A DNA stretch of 64,000 nucleotides, taken from UKL13-3 sp040387195 (GTDB lineage: Bacteria > Bacteroidota > Bacteroidia > UKL13-3). Shown here one piece after another: positions 51,499-60,041 of the stretch. The DNA is taken from NCBI GenBank assembly GCA_040387195.1, contig JAZKEF010000004.1:143744-207743 (forward strand), given 5' to 3'. Position 1 is the stretch's first letter. Each line of letters starts with the position of its first letter. Under the pieces are notes generated by a model. The model did no database searches, was not told the DNA's origin, and saw only the letters and a program-made list of their open reading frames with translations. The position numbers were made by a program, and so were the translations under genes.

Positions 51499-52587
51499 TT
51501 GGAAAAGCAACAAAAGATAATCGTATTATACATTGATGATGAGATTAATAATTTAAACTCATTCAAAGCAACCTTTCGTTTTGATTACACTATTCTGTTG
51601 GCTCAGAATGCAGAGGAAGCGTTAAATCATTTAAACACCAACAACGTTCAGATTATTCTGAGCGATCAGCGTATGCCTACTATTACAGGGGTTGAGTTCT
51701 TTGAACAAATCAGGGAAAGCCACCCGAATGCAGTAAGGTTGCTCATCACCGGGTTCAGTGATATTGAATCCGTAATTGATTCGATTAATCGCGGACATAT
51801 CTTCAGGTATATTAAAAAACCATGGGTGGAGCTTGACGTGAAATCAGCTATAGAAGAAGCTTACAAATTCTACCTGGCCACTTCATTACTCGATGAGAAA
51901 AACATTTCGCTCCAAAAAGCATACAATGAGCTCAACAAATTTGCCTACAGTGTTGCGCATGATTTAAAAGGTCCCTTGGTGAGTGTGATGGGTGCACTTA
52001 CCATTGTTGGTCAAAAGGAGGACCCCAAAGAACGCTTGGAATTACTGGATATGATTCAGTCATCCCTCCAAAAACTTCAGGGATTTGTGGACAGTATGTT
52101 TGATTATTATAGACTCAATCAAGGGGAATTGCAGATTGAAGAGGTAAATCTTGAACACCTTTCACAACATTATAACGATATTTATGCCCTTGAAGGCAAA
52201 GTGAAGGGCATTGATTTTTCAATACAAACAGAACAAACCAAACCGTTCAGAAGTGATGTTTCCAAACTCAAGATTATCCTCAATAACTTGATTGAAAATG
52301 CATTTAAATACCAGCGAACAGATGCAACTGATAAGTTTGTAAAAGTGAAATTACTTATAACAAGTGAATTGGCAGAGATGATTGTGGAAGATAACGGAAT
52401 AGGCATTGAAGAAAAATACCAGCACTCGATTTTTGATATGTTTTACCGGGCCACTACCCATGCCCCGGGATCAGGATTTGGATTGTATAATGCAAAAGAT
52501 GCAATCACAAAATTGGAGGGAACACTTAGGGTTGACTCCAAACCTAATGAAGGTTCTCTATTTACAGTAAGTATTCCAACAAAGTAG
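51499..52587 (+). CDS. REC-histidine kinase hybrid protein
   Basis: The 362-residue cytoplasmic protein starts at TTG 51499 (TTG-GAA-AAG-CAA), 10 bp after the kinase gene. A REC domain occupies 5-122 with Asp56 (LSDQRMPTITG) and Lys107 region (YIKKPW). It is followed by a kinase core with His154 in YSVAHDLKGPLVSV, an N box (LNNLIENAFKYQ), G1 (EDNGIGIEEKY) and G2 (GSGFGLYNAKDA). A REC placed before the kinase core suggests that phosphorylation of Asp56 by the upstream 7TM kinase controls this second kinase. The REC is a close paralog of the regulator at 45657-46124. Confidence 0.93.
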   Translation: MEKQQKIIVLYIDDEINNLNSFKATFRFDYTILLAQNAEEALNHLNTNNVQIILSDQRMPTITGVEFFEQIRESHPNAVRLLITGFSDIESVIDSINRGHIFRYIKKPWVELDVKSAIEEAYKFYLATSLLDEKNISLQKAYNELNKFAYSVAHDLKGPLVSVMGALTIVGQKEDPKERLELLDMIQSSLQKLQGFVDSMFDYYRLNQGELQIEEVNLEHLSQHYNDIYALEGKVKGIDFSIQTEQTKPFRSDVSKLKIILNNLIENAFKYQRTDATDKFVKVKLLITSELAEMIVEDNGIGIEEKYQHSIFDMFYRATTHAPGSGFGLYNAKDAITKLEGTLRVDSKPNEGSLFTVSIPTK

Positions 52588-52591
52588 CAAC

Positions 52592-52990
52592 ATGATTGAA
52601 GAACTTCAAAAATACCAGCTCATCCTGATTGATGATAACAGTATAGACCAGATGCTGCACCGAAAGATTATTGAAATTGTGTTCCCTGCAGCTTCTGTAA
52701 AATTGTTTACCGAAGCCACAACTGCTCTTAAACATATACAGGCCAATGAAGACGGAACCCCTCATCATACCGTTATTTTTCTGGATATCCAAATGCCTGT
52801 AATGAACGGGTTCCAGTTTTTAGAAGCTTTTCATCTGCTACCGGAAGATATTAAAAAATTGTATACCATTTACATCGTATCATCTTCTGTGAACCAATTC
52901 GACATATCTAAAGCCAAAAACAACCCCTATGTGAAGGATATGATAATTAAGCCCCTTACGAAGGAAACTTTGCTAAATTTGCTGCACTAA
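52592..52990 (+). CDS. stand-alone response regulator
   Basis: The 132-residue REC protein has Asp14/Asp15 (IDDNS), phospho-acceptor Asp65 (FLDIQMPVMNG), the Ser/Thr switch region (YIVSSSV) and Lys120 (MIIKPLT). It is the CheY-like type without output domain. It sits 4 bp after the hybrid kinase, so it is likely the receiver for that kinase. The end is only 21 bp upstream of the AsmA gene. Its divergence from the other two RECs suggests a distinct place in the relay. Confidence 0.92.
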   Translation: MIEELQKYQLILIDDNSIDQMLHRKIIEIVFPAASVKLFTEATTALKHIQANEDGTPHHTVIFLDIQMPVMNGFQFLEAFHLLPEDIKKLYTIYIVSSSVNQFDISKAKNNPYVKDMIIKPLTKETLLNLLH

Positions 52991-53011
52991 AATTTATCGT
53001 TAATTATTTTT

Positions 53012-55726
53012 ATGAAAAAAGTTCTCATAACGCTTGCTGTAACAATTGTATTACTGCTTGCCGCACTTGTTGCTGTTCCTTATTTTTTCAAGGATAAAAT
53101 TGTACAACTTGTAAAAGAACAGGCTAATAACAACCTGAATGCTACGGTCAACTTTGATAATGATATCGAACTGAGCCTGATTAAAAATTTTCCCAATTTT
53201 ACGTTAGGAATAAATAACCTAAGTGTGGTTGGTATAAATGAATTTGAAGGTGATACGCTGGTTGGTATCAAAACATTCTCCGCTACACTTGATGTGATGA
53301 GTGTTATTAAAGAAGAACAAATCCGCATCATCAAAATACTCCTTGATGAACCCAACATACACGCTATCGTATTAAAAAACGGAAAAGCTAACTGGGATAT
53401 AGCCAAAGCTTCAGCAGATACAACAGTTGAAGTTCCTGACACCGCGCAGGCTAAATTTAACATCTCACTCAACAAACTGGAAATTAAACACGCCAACATT
53501 TCCTATGATGATAAACCGGGGAACATGAGTGCTTTGCTAACTGATTTTAACCATACCCTCACAGGCGATTTTTCACAGGACAATTTCCTGTTGCAGATTT
53601 TGATGGATTGTAACCAATTAAGTTACACCATGGGTGGGGTTAAATACCTCAATAAGATTAAAACCTCCGTAAAAGCAGATATAGATGCCAATATGAAGGA
53701 GATGCAATTCACCTTTAAAGAAAATGAAATTACCTTGAATGAACTGATTTTCGGGTTTGACGGGAATGTTGCCATGAAAGGTGACGATATCATCATGGAC
53801 ATAAAATATGCGGCAACAAAAAGTGATTTTAAAAACTTCTTGTCATTGGTACCGGGAGTATACACCAAAGATTTTGCAACCGTAAAAACTTCGGGGAAAC
53901 TTGGATTCAACGGATTTGCTAAAGGAACCTATAATGCAAACTCATTGCCTGCCTTTGCATTTAACCTTCTAGTTGAAAATGCCATGTTCCAGTACCCTTC
54001 TCTTCCTGCACCGGTAAGCAATATTCAGATTAACCTTGCTGTAACCAACCCCAACGGAAACTTGGACAATACTAAAGTTGACCTATCCAAATTCCATTTT
54101 GAGGTGATGAATGATCCGTTTGATGCACGAATGGTAGCGACCAATGTAATGAAAGACCCAACCGTTGACGCAGCGTTTAAAGGAAGACTCAATCTGGATA
54201 ATATTACCAAAATTGTTCCTCTTGAAGAAGGAATGAAAGTGAGTGGACTTATTGCCATTGATCTTACGGCAAAAGGAAGCATGAGCACCATTGAAAACAA
54301 GCAGTATGAAAACTTTGATGCCAAGGGAAGCCTTGACATAACCAAGTTTATGTTTGCAAGCAAAGACCTTCCCAAACCTTTTTATATCAACGAGACCTCA
54401 ATTGCCTTTAATCCGAAAAACGTAAAACTGAATTCCTTTGATGCAAAAATCGGAAACAGTGATATGAAAATGAATGGCGAGCTTTCTAATTTCTTTGCTT
54501 ATACACTTGGCAAAGGAACGTTAAAAGGAAATCTCACCTTTACCTCCAATACCATTGATGCCAATGAATTCTTAAGCGAAGAAACAGCTACTGCACAACC
54601 GCAACAGGCTGACACAGCAAGCCTGATGGCTCCCGAAATTCCTGAAAATATTGACTTTACCCTCAATGCCAGTATTAAAACCCTAAAATATACCAATATG
54701 AATATCACTAATTTTGGTGGTCAGCTGATTATTGCCAATGCAAAGTTAGCCTTTCATAAAATTGCGCTGAATGTGATTGATGCGGGTGTACGTATGGAAG
54801 GGTTTTATGAAACATCCGACCCTAAGAAACCAACCATGACAATGGACTTTGGCATCACTAAAATGGAATTTAAAAAGGCCTTTGCGACTTTCAACACTAT
54901 TCAAAAAATGGCTCCGATTGCCGAAAATATGGTGGGTGATTTCTCTACCGATTTTAAAATGAACACGGCCTTCGACAAACACTTAAATCCTGTTTACGAT
55001 GATTTATTTGCCGAAGGTATCCTTTCTGTACCTCAGGCAGGTTTCAACAATGTGAAGCTTTTTAACAAGGCGGCCGAGGTGTTGAAATATGATAAACTGA
55101 AAGACCCAACCCTGCGAAATGTAAAGATTCAATTCAAAGTGGAAAAAGGACGTGTTTCCACCAAACCGTTTGATGTAATGGTTGCCGGACAGAAATTAAC
55201 CTTATCGGGTTCTACAGGCCTGGATCAAACCATTGATTATATCGGAACGGTTGCTATTCCCCATGCTGCTCTCGGAACTGCCAACAATGCCCTTGACGGA
55301 TTGCTGGCACAAGCAAATGCAAAAGCCGGAACCAATGTAAAACTTAGTGAACTGATTAATGTGAACCTTGGTTTGGGCGGTACATTTACATCACCAACCG
55401 TAACAACCAACCTTGCCGATATTGCAAAAAAAGAAGCCGGCTCTGTGAAAGACCAACTGATGGGTGAAGCAGATAAAAAACGTAAAGAACTGGAGGCCAA
55501 AGCCAAGGCTGAAGCAGATAAACTCAAAAATGAAGCTGAAGCCAAAGCTAAAGCTGAAATAAATGCTGCCAAGTCGAAAGCACAGGCTGAGGTTGATAAG
55601 GCGAAAGCCGAAGCTGAAAGACTCAAAAAGGAGGCTGAGGCCAAAGCTAAAGCCGAACAGGAAAAAGCTAAGAAACAGGCCGAAGAAGAGGCCAAGAAAA
55701 AACTGAAAGGGTTATTCGGAAAATAG
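53012..55726 (+). CDS. AsmA family protein with charged coiled-coil tail
   Basis: The 904-residue protein has an N-terminal TM anchor (about 6-27) and a long AsmA-like periplasmic domain (about 30-800) made of repeated beta strands (e.g. VNFDNDIELSLIKNFPNF, GLNGFAKGTYNANSLPAF-type). The C-terminal 98 residues (about 807-904) are a Lys/Glu/Ala-rich coiled coil of repeating AEAKAKAE and similar units, like the linker of TolA. AsmA proteins are thought to bridge inner and outer membranes for phospholipid transport; the role of the tail is inferred from composition only. Transcribed 21 bp after the response regulator, it may be in the same operon, although the functional link is unclear. Confidence 0.88.
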   Translation: MKKVLITLAVTIVLLLAALVAVPYFFKDKIVQLVKEQANNNLNATVNFDNDIELSLIKNFPNFTLGINNLSVVGINEFEGDTLVGIKTFSATLDVMSVIKEEQIRIIKILLDEPNIHAIVLKNGKANWDIAKASADTTVEVPDTAQAKFNISLNKLEIKHANISYDDKPGNMSALLTDFNHTLTGDFSQDNFLLQILMDCNQLSYTMGGVKYLNKIKTSVKADIDANMKEMQFTFKENEITLNELIFGFDGNVAMKGDDIIMDIKYAATKSDFKNFLSLVPGVYTKDFATVKTSGKLGFNGFAKGTYNANSLPAFAFNLLVENAMFQYPSLPAPVSNIQINLAVTNPNGNLDNTKVDLSKFHFEVMNDPFDARMVATNVMKDPTVDAAFKGRLNLDNITKIVPLEEGMKVSGLIAIDLTAKGSMSTIENKQYENFDAKGSLDITKFMFASKDLPKPFYINETSIAFNPKNVKLNSFDAKIGNSDMKMNGELSNFFAYTLGKGTLKGNLTFTSNTIDANEFLSEETATAQPQQADTASLMAPEIPENIDFTLNASIKTLKYTNMNITNFGGQLIIANAKLAFHKIALNVIDAGVRMEGFYETSDPKKPTMTMDFGITKMEFKKAFATFNTIQKMAPIAENMVGDFSTDFKMNTAFDKHLNPVYDDLFAEGILSVPQAGFNNVKLFNKAAEVLKYDKLKDPTLRNVKIQFKVEKGRVSTKPFDVMVAGQKLTLSGSTGLDQTIDYIGTVAIPHAALGTANNALDGLLAQANAKAGTNVKLSELINVNLGLGGTFTSPTVTTNLADIAKKEAGSVKDQLMGEADKKRKELEAKAKAEADKLKNEAEAKAKAEINAAKSKAQAEVDKAKAEAERLKKEAEAKAKAEQEKAKKQAEEEAKKKLKGLFGK

Positions 55727-55783
55727 CACTAATGAACAACCTTCAGGTTTAATGAAAAATAAAACACAGAAAACATATACAGG

Positions 55784-55810
55784 AAAATAGGGGCTTCGGC
55801 TCCTATTTTT
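55784..55810 (+). terminator. terminator after the AsmA gene
   Basis: AAAATAGGGGC (55784-55794) pairs with GGCTCCTATTTT, one mismatch, around TTC and is followed by a T run. Confidence 0.75.
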
Positions 55811-55870
55811 GTCTATCATGAATTCTGGCATCATTTTTATAGATTTGAACATAAAATAATAACATCACTT

Positions 55871-56458
55871 ATGAAAAAGCTACTTATTGCACCCATGGTT
55901 ATTTCCCTTTTACTGATTGGTACCTCATGTGCCAACAGAAAGGTAAAACGTATTGATCCCAATCAACAAACAGATATCAGTGGACGCTGGAACGACACAG
56001 ACTCCAAATTGGTTGCCAACGAAATGATCAAAGACGTATTGGAACGCCCCTGGAGAAGCAATTTTGAACAAAAAATGGGCAGAAAACCGGTGGTGATCAT
56101 CGGTAGTGTCAAAAATAAGAGCTCTGAGCAAATTGACCCAATCACCTTTATCAAAAACCTGGAGAAATCATTCATCAATTCAGGTGTAGTTGGTGTAGTT
56201 CAATCTGGTGATGACAGAAACCAGGTGCGTGATGAACGCAACGACCAGCAAACATTTTCCAGCGAAGAATCCAAGAAAAAATGGGGCAAGGAAAAAGGTG
56301 CTGACTATATGCTGAATGGTGTGATTTCTTCTATTGTTGACCAATACAAAAATCAAAAAACAGTTTCATACCAGATCAATCTTGAGCTGACTGATCTGGA
56401 AACAAACGAAAAGGTTTGGATCGGTGAGAAAGACATCAAAAAATACATTAAAAACTAA
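55871..56458 (+). CDS. LpoB-family penicillin-binding protein activator lipoprotein
   Basis: The 195-residue lipoprotein has signal-peptide Cys20 (LLLIGTSCANRK) and an LpoB-like alpha/beta domain (about 40-195) with the conserved blocks RPWRSNFEQKMGRKPVVIIG, KNKSSEQIDPITFIKNLEKS and GADYMLNGVISSIVDQYKNQ, then LTDLETNEKVWIGEKDIKKY. LpoB-type proteins activate PBP1b in Enterobacteria, and homologs in other phyla are of unknown partner. The following gene is a COG3014 lipoprotein, with which LpoB-type genes are often linked. It is followed by a strong hairpin. Confidence 0.88.
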   Translation: MKKLLIAPMVISLLLIGTSCANRKVKRIDPNQQTDISGRWNDTDSKLVANEMIKDVLERPWRSNFEQKMGRKPVVIIGSVKNKSSEQIDPITFIKNLEKSFINSGVVGVVQSGDDRNQVRDERNDQQTFSSEESKKKWGKEKGADYMLNGVISSIVDQYKNQKTVSYQINLELTDLETNEKVWIGEKDIKKYIKN

Positions 56459-56468
56459 ACACTCGAAG

Positions 56469-56495
56469 AGGGTTGATTAGCATCTAATCAACCCT
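56469..56495 (+). terminator. perfect 12-bp hairpin after the LpoB-like gene
   Basis: AGGGTTGATTAG (56469-56480) and CTAATCAACCCT (56484-56495) are perfectly complementary around a 3-nt loop. The tract after it has only short T runs, so it may be a terminator or an attenuating mRNA end. Confidence 0.75.
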
Positions 56496-56525
56496 TTCAT
56501 TTTTCAATCATACTCACAGCTATCC

Positions 56526-57932
56526 ATGAACTTTCTGAAAAGAAACAGTCTACTTTTTTGCTTGCTGCTCATCGGAGTATTCATTACATCGTGTGCCACC
56601 TATTACAAAAAAAATGAGACCTTAATGACTGCGGTATACCAAGGCAGACTTGAGGATGCAGATAAAATACTCAGTTCATCAGGATTAGAAAAAAAGAAAA
56701 AAGATATCTTGCTCTATTATTTTAACAGGGGAACGGTTTACTGGATGATGGGTAATTTTCAGGAAAGCAATAAGTACTTTCAGCTTGCCGATTATTATAT
56801 TGAAGACTACAAAAAAAACTACGCTGCCAAAGCATTAAGCTTCATCAGCAATCCCAAGGTTGAACCTTACCCGGGAGAAGGGTTTGAGCACATACTCGTA
56901 CATTATTACACAACCCTTAACTATGCTCAATTGGGCAATTACGAATCGGCATTGGTAGAGTGTAAACGGATGTTGCTAAAGCTTCAGAAAATTACCGATA
57001 CATACGGAGGCAAAAACAAATACAAACGCGATGCTTTTGTACACAATCTGATGGGTATGATTTACGATGCCCAAAAAGATTACAACAATGCATTTATCGC
57101 TTACCGAAATGCGCTGGAAATTTATGAAGAGGATTACGTAAAAATGTTGCAAACATCAACACCCGTGCAGCTCAAAAAGGATCTTATCCGTACTGCATAC
57201 CTTACGGGATTCTATGAAGAGGGTAAACAGTACGAAGAAAAATTTAAACTCAAATACGAAAAAGAAAACCCTAACAACGGCTCACTCGTTTTCTTTTGGA
57301 ACAATGGATTAGGTCCGGTGAAAGATGAATGGAGCATTAATTTTGCCATCATACCTGCGGGAAATGGAATGGTACATTTTGTGAACACCGAGTTAGGTAT
57401 TATTATTCCTTTTTATATTGGTAACAGTCAACAAAGTAATAGTCTTACTGGACTGAAAGTAATTCGGGTCGCTTTCCCTAAATACGTTTCCCGGTTACCG
57501 TTGTACCAATCTGCCAGCTATAAAATTGATTCCCTTAACCTGAGTGGTCACTTTGAAACAGGTGAAAATATTGATGCAATAGCTTATCGATCGCTGGAAG
57601 ACAGGATGCTCAAAGAATTAGGAGAAGCCTTGCTGCGACTGGCACTTAAACAGGTAGCCGAACAACAGGTACGTAAGGAAAATCAAGGATTAGGCATGGC
57701 ACTCAGTTTGGTGAATGCTATATCTGAACAGGCAGATACACGTAACTGGCAACTACTCCCCTACGCTATTCATTATACCCGCGTATCACTGCCTCCCGGA
57801 AGACAGCATTTTGTTCTTCAAACTCATGGAGAAAAAACCGCGATGGATACAACAAATTTTGAGTTTACCATTTCCAAGGGACAAACAACCATCGGCACTT
57901 TTCAATCATTGCAGTTTACAGGATATAAATAA
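56526..57932 (+). CDS. COG3014-type lipoprotein with TPR-like helices
   Basis: The 468-residue lipoprotein has Cys23 in IGVFITSCATYYKK. The N-terminal half is helical with TPR-like repeats (YFNRGTVYWMMGNFQESNKY, YYTTLNYAQLGNYESALVEC), and the rest has strand-rich sequence ending in GTFQSLQFTGYK. It matches COG3014, a family of unknown function found beside LpoB genes. The physical link with an LpoB-like lipoprotein (68 bp apart, separated by a hairpin) supports a shared role in cell-envelope growth. It converges with purC. No enzymatic motif is seen. Confidence 0.82.
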   Translation: MNFLKRNSLLFCLLLIGVFITSCATYYKKNETLMTAVYQGRLEDADKILSSSGLEKKKKDILLYYFNRGTVYWMMGNFQESNKYFQLADYYIEDYKKNYAAKALSFISNPKVEPYPGEGFEHILVHYYTTLNYAQLGNYESALVECKRMLLKLQKITDTYGGKNKYKRDAFVHNLMGMIYDAQKDYNNAFIAYRNALEIYEEDYVKMLQTSTPVQLKKDLIRTAYLTGFYEEGKQYEEKFKLKYEKENPNNGSLVFFWNNGLGPVKDEWSINFAIIPAGNGMVHFVNTELGIIIPFYIGNSQQSNSLTGLKVIRVAFPKYVSRLPLYQSASYKIDSLNLSGHFETGENIDAIAYRSLEDRMLKELGEALLRLALKQVAEQQVRKENQGLGMALSLVNAISEQADTRNWQLLPYAIHYTRVSLPPGRQHFVLQTHGEKTAMDTTNFEFTISKGQTTIGTFQSLQFTGYK

Positions 57933-57938
57933 TAAACA

Positions 57939-58886
57939 CTAATGACTTGCCAGGTAAGCATTCACATTGTGTTCAATACGTTGTTCCATCTCTGCGTAGT
58001 TTCCTTTTATAAATGGTTTACCGGTGATTTGTTCGTATAATTCGATGTAACGGTTAGTAACCATATTTACAAACTCATCATTCATTTCAGGCTGCACTTG
58101 CCCCTCCAGCCCCTGAAAGCCGTTTTCTATCAGCCATTGGCGCACAAACTCTTTTGACAGCTGGCGTTGTTGCTGATCTTTGGCCTGAATAGCCTCATAG
58201 GTATCCTTATAAAAATAGCGTGACGAGTCAGGTGTGTGAATTTCATCAATCAGCATAATGCTGCCGTCTTTGTTCCCGAATTCATATTTGGTATCTACCA
58301 GAATGAGGTTTTGTTTGGCCGCAGCATTGGTACCCATTTGATATAACTTACTGGTATAATCTTCCAATTGCACATACTCACCTTCACTTACCATGCCCTG
58401 TTTAATAATCTCTTCACGCGAAATATCTTCGTCATGTCCTTCGGAGGCCTTAATGGTTGGAGTAATAATAGGCTCCGGGAAACGGTCATTTTCTCTTAAC
58501 CCATCAGGCATGTTTACTCCGCAAATGACCCGTTTTCCACTTTTATATTCTCTCCACGCATGTCCAGATAAATACCCGCGGATAACCATTTCCACTTTAT
58601 ATGGCTGGCAATAGGCTCCAATAGTTACATTTTCATCAGGACTCGCAACTTTCCAAGTAGGTACAATTGCTGAAGCCATATCCAGAAAATGGGCTGCAAT
58701 CTGATTCAACACTTGTCCTTTGTATGGAATTGCTCTTTTCAACACCACATCAAATGCCGAAATCCGATCGCAGGCAACCATCACCAATACTTCATCATTG
58801 ATGTTGTATACATCGCGAACCTTACCTCTGTAAAACCCCTTTTGATTATTAAAAGAGTACTGTGTTGAAACCAATGCGTTTTCCAT
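57939..58886 (-). CDS. purC: phosphoribosylaminoimidazole-succinocarboxamide synthase
   Basis: PurC performs the eighth step of purine synthesis, joining aspartate to CAIR with ATP. The 315-residue protein is the long (about 300-residue) SAICAR synthase form, with RGKVRDVYNI, DRISAFDVVLKRAIPYKG, GYLSGHAWREYKSG and ILVDTKYEFG...SIMLIDEIHTPDSSRYF. The ATG at 58886 (MENALVSTQYSFNNQKG) is preferred, because it resembles family starts; the upstream ATG at 58925 adds 13 low-complexity residues. It lies directly downstream of the PhoH-like gene on the same strand. Confidence 0.95.
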   Translation of the reverse strand: MENALVSTQYSFNNQKGFYRGKVRDVYNINDEVLVMVACDRISAFDVVLKRAIPYKGQVLNQIAAHFLDMASAIVPTWKVASPDENVTIGAYCQPYKVEMVIRGYLSGHAWREYKSGKRVICGVNMPDGLRENDRFPEPIITPTIKASEGHDEDISREEIIKQGMVSEGEYVQLEDYTSKLYQMGTNAAAKQNLILVDTKYEFGNKDGSIMLIDEIHTPDSSRYFYKDTYEAIQAKDQQQRQLSKEFVRQWLIENGFQGLEGQVQPEMNDEFVNMVTNRYIELYEQITGKPFIKGNYAEMEQRIEHNVNAYLASH

Positions 58887-58927
58887 ATACTTAAAATCGT
58901 TACTGTTCGTGTTGTTGATTGCCAATG

Positions 58928-59896
58928 TTATTCAAAGTCTTTATCATAGGCTTTAATAATATCCTTCACCAATTTATGCCTTACTACATCTTCATATGTT
59001 AAGTAAGCAAACTCAATCCCTTGAATTCCTTCCAGAATTTTGATAGCCCTAACTAATCCGGATTGTTGCTTTTTAGGCAAGTCAATTTGGGTTAAATCGC
59101 CTGTAATAATGAATTTTGCATGTGGTCCCATGCGAGTTAAAAACATTTTGAGCTGAAGGTCTGTAGCATTTTGGGCCTCATCCAGGATAACGTAAGCATT
59201 ATCCAAAGTACGTCCGCGCATAAATGCCATCGGGGCAATTTCGATTACCCTGTTTTCAATATGTTGTTTCAATTTTTCGGGTTGGATCATATCATCCAGC
59301 GCATCATACAGCGGACGTAGATACGGGTCTATTTTCTCCTTTAAATCCCCAGGCAGAAATCCAAGGTTCTCTCCTGCCTCTACAGCAGGGCGTGCCAGGA
59401 TAATCCTTTTGATTTCTTTGTTTTTTAATGCCTTTACTGCCAAAGCAACGGCTGTATAGGTTTTACCCGTTCCTGCCGGTCCAAGGGCAAACAGAATATC
59501 ATTACTTTTCATGGCCTCCACCATCTTTTTCTGGTTGGGGGTTTTGGCCCGTATGACTTTACCACCATTTCCATAAACGATAACATCACCTGTTTCTACT
59601 CCTCCGTTGATTCCGGTCTCTTCATCTATAACAGATGGAAGCTCTGCCCTTCCCAATATGTTCTCAACCTGACTTTGATTCAGGTTTCCATAGTCCTTAA
59701 TGTGTTTGGTTAACTCTTCAAGTTTATTCTCCACCTGCTCAATCTCACGCAGCTCACCACTAATAAACAATTGATTTCCCCGCGAAATAATTTTCACTTT
59801 GGGATAAAACTGCTGCACACTTTTCAAATAGCGGTTATTCACCCCCAAAAGCTCAGTCGGCTCAATATGCTCAATAATAATTTCTTTGTTAACCAA
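58928..59896 (-). CDS. PhoH-family ATPase (PhoL type, no PIN domain)
   Basis: The 322-residue cytosolic ATPase has a KH-like N-terminal part (about 25-70) and a PhoH domain with Walker A GPAGTGKT (139-146), ARPAVEAGENLGFLPGDLKEKIDPYLRPLYD and the DEAQN box. PhoH/PhoL-type proteins in Bacteria are linked to RNA metabolism and are often adjacent to ybeY, which is not seen here. It runs in the same direction as purC, 2 bp (58925) or 41 bp (58886) before it depending on purC start. A TACATTTG -7 box (complement of 59950-59957) lies about 54 nt upstream. A second PhoH protein with a PIN domain is at 18427-19803. Confidence 0.94.
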   Translation of the reverse strand: MVNKEIIIEHIEPTELLGVNNRYLKSVQQFYPKVKIISRGNQLFISGELREIEQVENKLEELTKHIKDYGNLNQSQVENILGRAELPSVIDEETGINGGVETGDVIVYGNGGKVIRAKTPNQKKMVEAMKSNDILFALGPAGTGKTYTAVALAVKALKNKEIKRIILARPAVEAGENLGFLPGDLKEKIDPYLRPLYDALDDMIQPEKLKQHIENRVIEIAPMAFMRGRTLDNAYVILDEAQNATDLQLKMFLTRMGPHAKFIITGDLTQIDLPKKQQSGLVRAIKILEGIQGIEFAYLTYEDVVRHKLVKDIIKAYDKDFE

Positions 59897-59949
59897 GTGT
59901 ATGTATTTTTAGTTGTTTAAACTCAATTACGAATGGTATTTTTGTTTCA

Positions 59950-59957
59950 CAAATGTA
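59950..59957 (-). promoter_or_regulatory. -7 box (TACATTTG, minus strand) before the PhoH/PhoL gene
   Basis: On the minus strand the sequence TACATTTG is an exact match to TAnnTTTG, 54 nt upstream of the ATG at 59896. No clear TTG -33 element is at the right distance. Confidence 0.45.
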
Positions 59958-60041
59958 GTCTTGTAATAATTTACTTTGTAATAATGTGAATACATTTTCC
60001 AGTAAAAGATTCGGACACTTAATTTAACGGCATACAGAACA

